Shown here: positions 1 to 8,054 of the stretch, one piece after another
Position numbering within the stretch: position 1 is the first letter of the stretch
How the letters are laid out: each line of letters starts with the position of its first letter
DNA from: Altererythrobacter sp. H2
Lineage (GTDB): Bacteria; Pseudomonadota; Alphaproteobacteria; Sphingomonadales; Sphingomonadaceae
Length of the DNA: 64,000 nucleotides
Assembly (NCBI RefSeq): GCF_035319885.1
Contig: NZ_CP141285.1
Location: 558,001 to 622,000 of the forward strand
Reading direction: 5' to 3'
Notes under the pieces: generated by a model
What the model was told of the DNA's origin: nothing
The model's input: only the letters and a program-made list of their open reading frames with translations
The model's database searches: none
Program-made: the position numbers and the translations under genes

Positions 1-484
1 CCCCGGCGACGGTGCTGCCGTGGTAGGCATTGTGGCGGCTGATGAACACGGTGCGGCTGGTCTCGCCCTTGACCTGCCAGTAATGGCGGACCAGCCGCAG
101 GATCGTGTCGTTGGCCTCCGAGCCCGAGCTGTTGAAGAACACGTGCGGCAGGCGGTTGCCGGTCAGGCTGGCAATCTTGTCGGCCAGCATTACCGCAGGC
201 GGGTTCGCGGTCTTGAAGAAGCTGTTATAGTACGGCAGCTCCAGCATCTGCTCGCGCGCCACTTCGGCCAGCTCGTCGCGGCCATAGCCGACATTGACGC
301 ACCACAGCCCGGCCATCCCGTCGAGGATGCGGTTGCCGTCGCCATCGTGGATGTAGCACCCCTCGGCATGGGTGACGATGCGGCTGCCGCCGAGGTCCTC
401 GATCTCCTGCCAGTCGGCCTGCGCGGGCAGGTGGTGAGCGATGTCGAGGCGCTTCAGTTCGGCGATGTCGTAGTTGCGGGGCAT
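1..484 (-). CDS. spuC: Putrescine:pyruvate aminotransferase (class III, PLP), C-terminal part outside window
   Basis: Transfers an amino group from putrescine to pyruvate, giving 4-aminobutyraldehyde and alanine. The visible N-terminal 161 residues carry MAGLWCVNVGYGR, FFNSSGSEANDT and YHGSTVAG, which match Pseudomonas SpuC closely from memory. The ATG at 484 has a GAAGGAG ribosome site about 12 nt upstream. The gene runs off the left edge, so the PLP-binding lysine is not seen. It lies downstream of puuD on the same strand, separated by a palindromic repeat, and is probably the last gene of the potF operon. Another diamine or omega-amino-acid donor is possible. Confidence 0.88.
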   Translation of the reverse strand, partial: MPRNYDIAELKRLDIAHHLPAQADWQEIEDLGGSRIVTHAEGCYIHDGDGNRILDGMAGLWCVNVGYGRDELAEVAREQMLELPYYNSFFKTANPPAVMLADKIASLTGNRLPHVFFNSSGSEANDTILRLVRHYWQVKGETSRTVFISRHNAYHGSTVAG

Positions 485-512
485 GTGGGGGTGAACTCCT
501 TCATAACTTCAT

Positions 513-590
513 CCGTTCGCCTCCAGCGTAGTCGAGAGGCGTGGGCAGCAGAGCTGATGCGGGTGTCTCGACTGCGCTCGACACGAACGG
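513..590. repeat. Sphingomonad-type palindromic (REP-like) repeat pair
   Basis: Two inverted copies of one short element face each other. CCGTTCG (513-519) and AGTCGAGA (530-537) on the left are mirrored by TCTCGACT (566-573) and CGAACGG (584-590) on the right. Elements with a TCTCGACTNCGCTCGA core are familiar in sphingomonad intergenic DNA; that is recall, not a search. It lies between puuD and spuC, where a folded transcript could affect mRNA stability. Confidence 0.55.
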
Positions 591-617
591 AGGAGGGCAC
601 CCGGTGGCAGCGCCGCT

Positions 618-677
618 TCAGGGCGAGAAGCCGATCCGGGCCTGATAGCGGTTGTAGCGGGTCACGCGGGTGTTCAT
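618..677 (-). CDS. Possible 19-residue small ORF overlapping the puuD stop
   Basis: The ORF reads MNTRVTRYNRYQARIGFSP and stops at 618. Its ATG overlaps the puuD stop as ATGA, the layout used by coupled genes in this operon. It has no membrane segment and no family I recognise; it is Arg/Tyr-rich. It may be chance, or the remnant of a gene eroded by the adjacent repeat. Only the overlap supports it. Confidence 0.15.
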   Translation of the reverse strand: MNTRVTRYNRYQARIGFSP

Positions 678-1423
678 GCCTCGCCTCTTAGTGCTTTCCC
701 GAGTAGGGCGAAATAGGTCTGGCTGTCGGTATCGTTTTCCGTGCCCCATTCGGGGTGCCACTGGACTGCCAGCAGCGGGGCGCCATTGGGCCGGGCGCTG
801 TAGGCCTCGACCAGCCCGTCAGGCGCAAGGGCTTCCACGCGTAGACCGTCTGCCAGCCGTGCGATGCCCTGATAGTGGACCGAGTTCACCTCCAGCGCCG
901 GCTTGCCGTAGGCCGAGGCGAGCACCCCGCCGCTTTCCAGCATGACCGGGTGGCGGTGGTCGAACATGGCCTCGAACGGAACATCGTCAGGCGCGTGGTG
1001 GCGGATCAGGTCGTCGCTGGCGCTGGCATCGCGCCGTAGCGTACCGCCGAGCGCAACGTTGATTTCCTGGAAGCCCCGGCAGATGCCGAACACCGGCTTG
1101 GCGGCCTCGATCATTCTGCTGACCATGGCCAGTGCGACTTCGTCCCGACCCTCGTCGAACGGGCCCCCCTCTTCTTTGGCCCCGAATTCCTCCCCATAGC
1201 GGCGCGGCGCGACATTGGAGGGGGTGCCTGTCAGCAGCACGCCGTCGAGCCGGGGTGCCACTTCGGCGGCACTCATCAGGTCGGGCAGCGAGGGGATCAG
1301 CAAGGCTGCGACATCGGCATAGCGCATGGCGGCGCGGATATAGCGCTCCATCACCGCCTGCGCGGGCTCGTTGCCGACAGTGCGCTGGCAGCAGATCACG
1401 CCAAGGACGGGCCGGCTCGCCAT
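674..1423 (-). CDS. puuD: Gamma-glutamyl-GABA hydrolase (class I glutamine amidotransferase fold)
   Basis: Hydrolyses gamma-glutamyl-GABA to glutamate and GABA, the last step of the gamma-glutamylated putrescine pathway. The 249-residue protein has the nucleophile loop FGICRGFQEINVALGG (Cys115) and a QWHPEW motif supplying His223 and Glu225, as in peptidase C26 enzymes. The ATG at 1423 lies 2 nt after the patD stop; the frame stays open further upstream but would intrude into patD. It belongs to the potF operon, although the PuuA and PuuB homologues are in the neighbouring operon, so the two operons depend on each other. Confidence 0.92.
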   Translation of the reverse strand: MASRPVLGVICCQRTVGNEPAQAVMERYIRAAMRYADVAALLIPSLPDLMSAAEVAPRLDGVLLTGTPSNVAPRRYGEEFGAKEEGGPFDEGRDEVALAMVSRMIEAAKPVFGICRGFQEINVALGGTLRRDASASDDLIRHHAPDDVPFEAMFDHRHPVMLESGGVLASAYGKPALEVNSVHYQGIARLADGLRVEALAPDGLVEAYSARPNGAPLLAVQWHPEWGTENDTDSQTYFALLGKALRGEA

Positions 1424-1425
1424 GC

Positions 1426-2856
1426 TCAGTGCCGGATCATCACGTGGCGGGCGACGGTGTAATGCTCGAGGCAGTAGACCGACAGGTCCGAACCATAGCC
1501 GGACATCTTGACCCCGCCGTGCGGCATCTCGGTCACGTTGACCGAATGGGTGTTGATCCAGGTCACCCCGTATTCGAGCTGGGAGGCAAAGGTAGCGGCC
1601 TTGCCCACATCCTGGGTCCATACGGAACTGGCGAGCCCGTAAGCGGAATCGTTGGCCCAGCCCAGCACCTGCGCATCGTCGTTGAACCGGGTGACCGAGA
1701 CCACCGGGCCGAACACTTCCTTCTGCACGATCTCGTCCTGGTGGCGCGCGCCCGCGATCAGGGTGGGGGCGTAGTAGAAGCCGGGCCGGTCAGGCCGGGT
1801 TCCGCCGGTCACGATTTCGGCCGGGGTATCGGCCACCGCGCGGGCGACAAAGCCGTCCACCCGGTCGCGCTGGCGGGCTGTGATCAGGGGGCCCAGCACC
1901 GTGCCCGGCTCTTCCGGATTGCCGATGGTGATCTTGCCAATGGCGGCCTCAAGCTCTGCCACCAGCCGGTCATGGATCGCGGCATGGGCATAGACCCGGC
2001 AGGCGGCGGTGCAGTCCTGCCCGGCGTTGTAGTAACCGCCTTCGGCAATCGCCTCGACTGCGGCGGGAATATCGGCGTCTGCCAGAACGATTACCGGGGC
2101 CTTGCCGCCCAGCTCGAAATGGGTCCTCTTGATGGTCGGCGCGACCGCTTCCATGATCTTGCGCCCGGTGGCGACATCACCGGTCAGCGAGACCATGCGG
2201 ACGTCAGGGTGCGCGACCAGCCGCGCGCCGACGTTCGGCCCGTTGCCGGTCACCACGTTGACCACCCCTTCGGGCAGGAACTCGGCGCAGACTTCGGCCA
2301 GCATGAGCGCGCTCAGCGGGGTATGCTCGGACGGCTTGAGTACCACCGTGTTCCCTGCCGCGATCACTGGCGCGATCTTCCAGCTGGCCATCATCAGCGG
2401 GTAGTTCCACGGCGCGATGCCGACGCATACGCCAAGCGGGTCGCGCCGCAGCATGGAGGTGAAGCCGGGCCGGTATTCTCCCGCCGGCACCCCGTGGACC
2501 GTGCGCGCGGCCCCGGCAAAGAAGCGGAACACATCGATCGTGTTGCCGACATCGACTGCGCGGGCAGTGCCGATCGGCTTGCCGCAATTGCGCATTTCCA
2601 CGTCGGCAAATTCGCCTGCTCGCTGCTCAAGCCGGTCGGCAATCCGCAGCATCCGCAGCGATCGCTCCTTGGGCGCCATGCGCGACCACACGGGATAGGC
2701 CATCTTCGCCGCTGCGACGGCGGCATCGACCTGGTTGCGGCTGGCACTGGCGAGGCTGGCCAGCTCCTCACCCGTTGCCGGGTTGTACGCGACCTCGGGC
2801 GCTTCCTCGCCCGCCGACCACTGGCCGGCAATGAACTGTCCCTGCGTGTAAAGCAT
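1426..2856 (-). CDS. patD: Gamma-aminobutyraldehyde dehydrogenase, NAD-dependent
   Basis: Oxidises 4-aminobutyraldehyde, the product of putrescine transamination, to GABA. The 476-residue protein is collinear with E. coli PatD (YdcW) as I recall it. It has [11 protein letters not shown], the Glu248 motif [11 protein letters not shown], and the catalytic Cys282 in [13 protein letters not shown], where the extended GQDCTAACR is typical of PatD. Downstream are EVFGPVVSV and [12 protein letters not shown]. It sits 39 nt after potG and 2 nt before puuD. It may also accept gamma-glutamyl-aminobutyraldehyde (the PuuC reaction), since no separate puuC is visible. Confidence 0.93.
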   Translation of the reverse strand: MLYTQGQFIAGQWSAGEEAPEVAYNPATGEELASLASASRNQVDAAVAAAKMAYPVWSRMAPKERSLRMLRIADRLEQRAGEFADVEMRNCGKPIGTARAVDVGNTIDVFRFFAGAARTVHGVPAGEYRPGFTSMLRRDPLGVCVGIAPWNYPLMMASWKIAPVIAAGNTVVLKPSEHTPLSALMLAEVCAEFLPEGVVNVVTGNGPNVGARLVAHPDVRMVSLTGDVATGRKIMEAVAPTIKRTHFELGGKAPVIVLADADIPAAVEAIAEGGYYNAGQDCTAACRVYAHAAIHDRLVAELEAAIGKITIGNPEEPGTVLGPLITARQRDRVDGFVARAVADTPAEIVTGGTRPDRPGFYYAPTLIAGARHQDEIVQKEVFGPVVSVTRFNDDAQVLGWANDSAYGLASSVWTQDVGKAATFASQLEYGVTWINTHSVNVTEMPHGGVKMSGYGSDLSVYCLEHYTVARHVMIRH

Positions 2857-2895
2857 CCTGCGTTCCCTTGTCAGTCCAGGCCCCGGCTCTTGCCT

Positions 2896-4023
2896 TTAAG
2901 ACAGCAACACCACCGGGCTGTCAGCACGCCAATGCATCGATACCCGGTCATTCCATTCGAAGTCTTCCTGGTCGTGCCGCGACAGGTTGGGGCGGGAGAC
3001 CCTGATGGTCGCCCCGTCGTCCAGCTTGATATCGAACAGGGTTATGTCACCAAGATAGCTCATCCCGGTAATGCGCCCGCGGGCAAAGTTGTGCCCTTCG
3101 GGCGCGTCCTGTGCAGCTGATTGCACGGCCTTGCCCTGGCCGGGCACGTGCAGATAGATTTTCTCCGGCCGCAGCGCGACCCACACGTCTGCCCCGTGCG
3201 GGCCGGTGACGCCGTGGTTGAGGTAGATCTTGCCCACGCCTGCGCAGTCGACCGCCGCACGATCGGGTTCATCGATGATCAGCTTGCCTTCGAACAGGTT
3301 CACCGATCCGACGAAATCGGCCACGAACCGGTTGGCCGGGTATTCGTAGAGGTCCGACGGGGTAGCCAGCTGTGCGATATCGCCCTTGTTGATCACGGCT
3401 ATGCGGCAGGCCATCGACAACGCCTCGTCCTGGTCGTGGGTCACGGTGACGAAGGTGATTCCGACCTGGTCCTGCAGGTCGGCCAGCTCAAACTGCATCT
3501 GCGCCCGCAGCTTGGCGTCGAGCGCGGAGAGCGGTTCATCGAGCAGCAGGACCTTGGGCCGCATCACCAGGCTGCGTGCCAGCGCCACGCGCTGGCGCTG
3601 GCCACCCGACATCTGATCCGGCTTGCGCTCCTCGAAACCGCCCAGCTTGACCAGATCGAGCGCTTCGCGCACCCGCTCGTCACGCTCGGCCCGGCCGACC
3701 CCGGCGATCTTCAGCCCGTAGGCGACGTTGTCGGCCACCGACATGTGCGGGAACACGGCGTAGCTCTGGAATACCATGTTGACCGGGCGGCGATTGGGCG
3801 GGACCCGGGCCATGTCCTGCCCGTCGATCAGGATCTGGCCCTCACTCGGCATTTCGAACCCGGCGATCATTCGCAGCAGGGTGGTCTTGCCGCACCCGGA
3901 GGGGCCGAGCAGGACGAAGAATTCCCCCGCCAGAATGTCGAGGCTGACTTTGTCGACCGCGGTGACCTTGCCGAACCGCTTGGAAACGTTGCGGATCTCG
4001 ATAATCGGGCTTTTGTCGCTCAT
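2896..4023 (-). CDS. potG: Polyamine ABC transporter ATP-binding protein
   Basis: Cytoplasmic ATPase driving putrescine/spermidine import. The 375-residue protein has Walker A GPSGCGKTT (40-48), the signature MSGGQRQR (138-145), Walker B LLLDEPLSALD (159-169) and a switch histidine in TVTHDQDEAL. A C-terminal regulatory TOBE region follows. Its start overlaps the potI stop as ATGA, implying translational coupling. Substrate assignment rests on the PotF homologue and the catabolic genes in the same operon. PotA and PotG cannot be separated with certainty by eye; the PotF-type binding protein favours potG. Confidence 0.93.
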   Translation of the reverse strand: MSDKSPIIEIRNVSKRFGKVTAVDKVSLDILAGEFFVLLGPSGCGKTTLLRMIAGFEMPSEGQILIDGQDMARVPPNRRPVNMVFQSYAVFPHMSVADNVAYGLKIAGVGRAERDERVREALDLVKLGGFEERKPDQMSGGQRQRVALARSLVMRPKVLLLDEPLSALDAKLRAQMQFELADLQDQVGITFVTVTHDQDEALSMACRIAVINKGDIAQLATPSDLYEYPANRFVADFVGSVNLFEGKLIIDEPDRAAVDCAGVGKIYLNHGVTGPHGADVWVALRPEKIYLHVPGQGKAVQSAAQDAPEGHNFARGRITGMSYLGDITLFDIKLDDGATIRVSRPNLSRHDQEDFEWNDRVSMHWRADSPVVLLS

Positions 4024-4868
4024 GAATGGTGGCTCACAGTCAGGTTGCGGGCGCCCTGCACCTTGAGCGCGATGGCGGTGAGGACGACGGTCAGAACGAT
4101 CAGCAGGGTCGAGGCGGCCTTGACCTCCGGTGTGACCGAGAAACGGACCATCGAATAGACCTTGACCGGGAAGGTGATCGTGTCCGGCCCGGCGGTGAAG
4201 AAAGTGATCACGAAATCGTCGAGGCTGAGGGTGAAGGCGAGCAGGGCGCCTGCCACCAGCGCCGGGCGCATGTGCGGCAGCAGCACGTCACGGAAGGCCT
4301 GCCACTCGCTCGCCCCGAGGTCTTTCGCGGCCTCTTCCTCTTCCTTGTTGAAGCTCGCAAGCCGCGCCCGCACCACCATGGTCACGAACGGGAAACAGAA
4401 GGTGATGTGGGCGATGGTGATGGCCGACAGGTTCAGCGGCCAGACCAGGTTGGACGGCCAGTCGACCCAGGCAAAGAAGATCAGCATCGCGACGCCCAGG
4501 CAGATTTCCGGCACGATGATCGGCAAGGAAATGGTGCCATCGACCACCCCCTTCAGCCGGAAGCGGAACCGCCACAGCATGACCGCCGCCATCGCCCCGA
4601 TGACCAGGCTGAAAGCAGTGGCAAGCGCGGCGATGGTCAGCGAGTTGATCAGCGCCTCGACCAGCGTGTCGTTGTTCAGCGCCTTTTCGTAGTACTTGGT
4701 GGTGAAGCCGCGCCACACCACGTTGCGCTTGGAATCGTTGAAGCTGAAGATCATCAGCACCAGCAGCGGCGCGTAAAGGAACACCAGCACGCTGCCGACC
4801 CACAGCCGCATCCACAGGGTGCGGGTGTATTCCAGCGGCGCGCGCGGGGTGCGGGTGAGCAGGCCCAT
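4020..4868 (-). CDS. potI: Polyamine ABC transporter permease (PotI-type)
   Basis: One of the two inner-membrane permease subunits. The 282-residue protein begins with a short cytoplasmic tail, then a hydrophobic helix around 25-47 (VLVFLYAPLLVLMIFSF) and about five more. The EAA loop that contacts the ATPase is visible as EEAAKDLGASEWQAFRDV. FTLSLDDFVITFF is characteristic of PotC/PotI proteins. Its start overlaps the potH stop as TGATG, and its stop overlaps the potG start. Confidence 0.93.
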   Translation of the reverse strand: MGLLTRTPRAPLEYTRTLWMRLWVGSVLVFLYAPLLVLMIFSFNDSKRNVVWRGFTTKYYEKALNNDTLVEALINSLTIAALATAFSLVIGAMAAVMLWRFRFRLKGVVDGTISLPIIVPEICLGVAMLIFFAWVDWPSNLVWPLNLSAITIAHITFCFPFVTMVVRARLASFNKEEEEAAKDLGASEWQAFRDVLLPHMRPALVAGALLAFTLSLDDFVITFFTAGPDTITFPVKVYSMVRFSVTPEVKAASTLLIVLTVVLTAIALKVQGARNLTVSHHS

Positions 4869-5776
4869 CAGCGTGCCTCCCCGCCCTTTGGCCGCCGCAG
4901 GCTCTGCAGCGCGATCAGCACGAACATGGCGTAGATCAGCAGGAAACTGAGCGCCGCACCGAACGGCCAGTCATTGGCACGCTTGAACTGGCGTTCGATC
5001 ACGTTGGCGATCATCTGGCTGTCGGTCCCGCCCATCAGGTCAGGTGTCAGGTAGGCGCCGAGGGCGGGGATCAGGGTGATCATCACCCCGGCGATCACGC
5101 CCGGCATGGCCAGCGGCAGGACCACCTTCATCAGGGTGCGCAGGTGCCCCGCGCCGAGATCGAGGCTCGCTTCGATCAGGCTCTTGTCGAGCCGGTCCAG
5201 CGCCGAATAGAGCGGCAGGACCATGAACGGCAGGTGGACATAGACCAGCCCCAGCACGACCGCGAAATTGTTGTACAGCAGCTGGACTGGCTCCCACGTG
5301 GGCAGCGGCTGGAGACCGACCAGCACCTTCAGCCAGCTCGCCCCGTCCCACAGCCAGCCCAGCGTCTTGTTGGCATAGCCCTGGGTGCCGAGCAGCATCA
5401 TCAGCGCATAAGTGCGGATCAGGAGGTTGGTCCAGAACGGCAGCATGATCCCGAGCAGGAGCCAGGGGCGCCATTTCTCGGACGCGAAGGTCAGCGCCAT
5501 GGCGACCGGGAAACCGATGATCAGGCAGATCACGGTCACCAGGGCAGCGACGGCGAAGCTCTTGAGGAAAATCGAGATGTAGAGCCATTCGGTGGCGCGC
5601 TTGTAGTTGTCGAGCGTGCCGGAAATCTCGATCTCGGCCAGGCCGACGTTGCTGCCGAAGCTATAGAGCCAGACGAAGCTCATCGGGACGAGGAAGAAAA
5701 GCGCCACCCACAGCAGCGGTGTGGCGGAAACCGCCCAGAATGCCTGTCTGTTGTCCTTCCAGTCCTGCTCAGCCAC
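4868..5776 (-). CDS. potH: Polyamine ABC transporter permease (PotH-type)
   Basis: The partner permease of PotI. About 302 residues, with a helix near residues 18-40 (LLWVALFFLVPMSFVWLY) and the EAA loop EASLDLGAGHLRTLMKV. I chose the GTG at 5776 because GGAGG lies 5 nt upstream. An in-frame GTG at 5791 would add five residues, but it abuts the base of the hairpin at 5793-5824 and has no obvious ribosome site. The gene lies 87 nt after potF, and its stop overlaps the potI start. Confidence 0.9.
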   Translation of the reverse strand: MAEQDWKDNRQAFWAVSATPLLWVALFFLVPMSFVWLYSFGSNVGLAEIEISGTLDNYKRATEWLYISIFLKSFAVAALVTVICLIIGFPVAMALTFASEKWRPWLLLGIMLPFWTNLLIRTYALMMLLGTQGYANKTLGWLWDGASWLKVLVGLQPLPTWEPVQLLYNNFAVVLGLVYVHLPFMVLPLYSALDRLDKSLIEASLDLGAGHLRTLMKVVLPLAMPGVIAGVMITLIPALGAYLTPDLMGGTDSQMIANVIERQFKRANDWPFGAALSFLLIYAMFVLIALQSLRRPKGGEAR

Positions 5777-5792
5777 GCGCGCCTCCGCCACC

Positions 5793-5824
5793 GGGTCGGC
5801 ATCTGCCGGGCAGAATGCCGACCC
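5793..5824 (-). promoter_or_regulatory. Intercistronic hairpin between potF and potH
   Basis: GGGTCGGCAT (5793-5802) pairs perfectly with ATGCCGACCC (5815-5824). The 12-nt loop can extend the stem through CTGCC/GGCAG. There is no T-run, so it is unlikely to be a simple terminator. It lies after the binding-protein gene and before the first permease gene, where stabilising stem-loops commonly raise binding-protein output (as in malE-malF). Confidence 0.6.
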
Positions 5825-5863
5825 GTCCCACGATTACTGTTTCATGTCCCCGACCAGGGACGA

Positions 5864-6991
5864 TCAGGACGCGCGGATGCGGGTGAACGCCTCTTCATAG
5901 AGCGGCTGGAGCTCGGGGTTGAACTTGGCATATTCGCACTTCGCCAGCACGTCGGCCGGCGGGAAGATCACCGGGTTGCTGCCATAGTCGGCCGGCATCA
6001 GCGCCTTTGCCGCAGTGTTTGGCGTGGGGTAGAGGATCGTCTCGGTGATTTTCTTGCCCGCTTCTGCATCAAGCAGGTAGTTGATGAAGGCGTGTGCGTT
6101 CTTCGGGTGCGGGGCATCCGTGGGGATGCACAGATTGTCCGAATTGAGCTGGCTGCCTTCCTTGGGAATGACGAAGCCGATGTCGTCATCCTCGACCATC
6201 GCCTGCGCGATGTCGCCGTTGTATTCCAGCACCAGGTCGACATCGCCCTTGAGCAGCAGGTCCTGCCCGTCGTCCTCGTGGAACTTCTTGATGAACGGCT
6301 TCTGCTTGACCATCATCGCCTCGATCGTCTTGATATCGTCGGGCGTAAGGTCGTTGACCGACTTGCCGAGGTACTTGGCGTGGAGGCGGAACATGTCGCC
6401 GGCCTCGCTCAGCACGGCAATTCGGCCCGCGTATTCGTCGGAATCGAACAGCACCTTCCAGCTGTCAGGCGGGGTCGGTACCTTGGACTTGCGGTAGCCG
6501 ATGCCCAGCGTCAGCCAGGTGTAGGGAATCGAGTACTTGCGGCCTGGATCGTAATCGACATCGATGAAGGTCGGGTCGATGTTCTTCAGGTTGGGTATCT
6601 GGGCCTGATCGAGCTCCATCAGCATCCCGGCCTGGATCATCCGTTCGACGAAGTCATTCGAGGGCACGATCACGTCATAGCCAGGGTTACCGGCGCGGAA
6701 CTTGGCAAACAGCACGTCATTGCTGTCGAACAGGTCCATCTTGACCGAAATGCCGCTCGCTTCCTTGAAATCGTCGAGCGTGGTTTCGCCGATGTAGGTA
6801 TCCCAGTTGTAGAAGTTGAGCTCGGCAGCTTCTCCGGTGGAGGCGGTTTCGGCTTCCTTTGTGCAGGCGCCAAGTCCGGTCACGGTGATGCCGATCGCGG
6901 CCACGCCCATGCCCTGGAGCAAAGTGCGGCGGCCCAGTTGCCGTCCCAGTCCCCGGCTCAGATCAATCCCGGTCGAATCGAATTTGCTCAT
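5864..6991 (-). CDS. potF: Polyamine-binding lipoprotein of the ABC importer
   Basis: Envelope solute-binding protein that captures polyamines for PotGHI. The 375-residue protein starts at ATG 6991, behind GGGGG. Its signal region contains a twin arginine (RRTLLQG, 21-27), a hydrophobic stretch, and a lipobox-like LGAC with Cys43, so it could be a Tat-exported lipoprotein. The mature protein opens with ELNFYNWDTYIGETTLDDF, the typical PotD/PotF start, and retains DVIVPSNDFVERMIQAGM. The upstream open frame to 7144 is rejected because it would overlap lysR and precede the signal peptide. Confidence 0.92.
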   Translation of the reverse strand: MSKFDSTGIDLSRGLGRQLGRRTLLQGMGVAAIGITVTGLGACTKEAETASTGEAAELNFYNWDTYIGETTLDDFKEASGISVKMDLFDSNDVLFAKFRAGNPGYDVIVPSNDFVERMIQAGMLMELDQAQIPNLKNIDPTFIDVDYDPGRKYSIPYTWLTLGIGYRKSKVPTPPDSWKVLFDSDEYAGRIAVLSEAGDMFRLHAKYLGKSVNDLTPDDIKTIEAMMVKQKPFIKKFHEDDGQDLLLKGDVDLVLEYNGDIAQAMVEDDDIGFVIPKEGSQLNSDNLCIPTDAPHPKNAHAFINYLLDAEAGKKITETILYPTPNTAAKALMPADYGSNPVIFPPADVLAKCEYAKFNPELQPLYEEAFTRIRAS

Positions 6992-7120
6992 GGAAATCCC
7001 CCAGATGTTTGCGCAGCCCCGAAGGGCCACCTTGCGGCGGTTGCGTCGAATCCGTCTCCCAGCGCAACATGAAGCACTTCCCCCGCGCTCTAATCCAGCA
7101 TATATTTCGTACCGGCAGCT

Positions 7121-7135
7121 ATCGGAAAAACCGAT
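7121..7135. promoter_or_regulatory. Candidate LysR operator (T-N11-A) between potF and lysR
   Basis: ATCGGAAAAACCGAT is a 5+5+5 palindrome fitting the LysR T-N11-A rule. It overlaps the lysR start codon, consistent with autorepression, and lies 130 bp upstream of potF. A copy on the other strand with one mismatch occurs at 13627-13641. Confidence 0.6.
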
Positions 7136-8030
7136 GAACATCACTTTCCGCCAGATTCGCTACTTCATCGCGGTGGCGGAGGCGCGCTCGGTTTCGGCAG
7201 GCTCGACCGCCGTGGGGATTTCCCAGTCGGCGGTGACCGACGCGATCCGCACGCTGGAGTTCGAAACCGGGGTCAAGCTGTTCTACCGCCACCCCAAGGG
7301 CGTGACCCTGACGCGCGAAGGGCACAAGTTCCTGCGCCATGCCCGCTCGATCATCGGCGCGGTGGCGGACCTCGCCGGCGGAGTGGGGCACGAGCAGGCC
7401 ACCGCGACCGGATCAGTCCGGATCGGGGTGACCCCGGTGGTGACCGGCTATTTCCTGTCCGACATCCTTTCCCGTTTCCGCCGCATGTTCCCGCAGATCA
7501 CCGTCACGATTGTCGAGGACAAGCGCGACTATATCGAGCACCTGCTGGTTGGCGGCGAGATCGACCTGGCGGTGCTGATCGTCTCCAACCTCGTCCAGAC
7601 AGCCGCGATCGACTACGAGGTGCTGCTGCGGTCAGACTGCCGCGCATGGCTGGCCCCCTGGCACCCGCTCTCGGAAGTGGACGTGCTGAGCCTGTCCGAC
7701 CTGGAAAATGAGCCGGTTATCGCCCTTGCGCTCGACGAGATGGAGGGGCTGATCGAGGGTATCTGGTCCAAGTTCAGCCATCCCCCCCAGATCGCCTACC
7801 GCACCAGCTCGATGGAGGGGGTGCGCAGCCTGGTCGGCACCGGGGCGGGGATCACCATCCTGCCGCAGCTGGTCTACCGCCCGTGGAGCCTCGACGGCGA
7901 CCGGATCATCGCCAAGCGCCCGCGCGAGGCGCTGCCGACGGTCGACATCGGCGTCGCCTGGAGGCGGCTCACCCGCCACAGCGAACCGGCAACGCTGTTC
8001 ATGGAAGCGGTGCAGGAACAGCGGCGGTAA
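7134..8030 (+). CDS. LysR-family transcriptional regulator, likely regulator of the polyamine genes
   Basis: DNA-binding regulator with an N-terminal winged helix-turn-helix (about residues 1-60: FRQIRYFIAVAEARSVSAG, ISQSAVTDAIRTLE) and a periplasmic-binding-protein-like effector domain (about 92-298). The 298-residue length is typical. The ATG at 7134 is the last part of the palindrome at 7121-7135. It is divergent from potF and convergent with the puuA2-puuB operon, so it sits in the middle of the polyamine cluster. Effector identity (putrescine, GABA or an aldehyde) is inference. Confidence 0.92.
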   Translation: MNITFRQIRYFIAVAEARSVSAGSTAVGISQSAVTDAIRTLEFETGVKLFYRHPKGVTLTREGHKFLRHARSIIGAVADLAGGVGHEQATATGSVRIGVTPVVTGYFLSDILSRFRRMFPQITVTIVEDKRDYIEHLLVGGEIDLAVLIVSNLVQTAAIDYEVLLRSDCRAWLAPWHPLSEVDVLSLSDLENEPVIALALDEMEGLIEGIWSKFSHPPQIAYRTSSMEGVRSLVGTGAGITILPQLVYRPWSLDGDRIIAKRPREALPTVDIGVAWRRLTRHSEPATLFMEAVQEQRR

Positions 8031-8054
8031 GGGCCGCAGTTTCGCACCGGCCCC

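Noticed and set aside
1132-3120. Long plus-strand open frame of 662 codons
   Set aside because: It is antisense to puuD and patD, which have full family motifs; the frame is open only because of high GC at codon position 3 on the other strand. Similar long shadows at 5144-7072 and 16867-17856 were dropped for the same reason.
7134-8030. Longer lysR start at 6816
   Set aside because: It would run antisense through the potF signal peptide; the ATG at 7134 gives the canonical LysR N-terminus.
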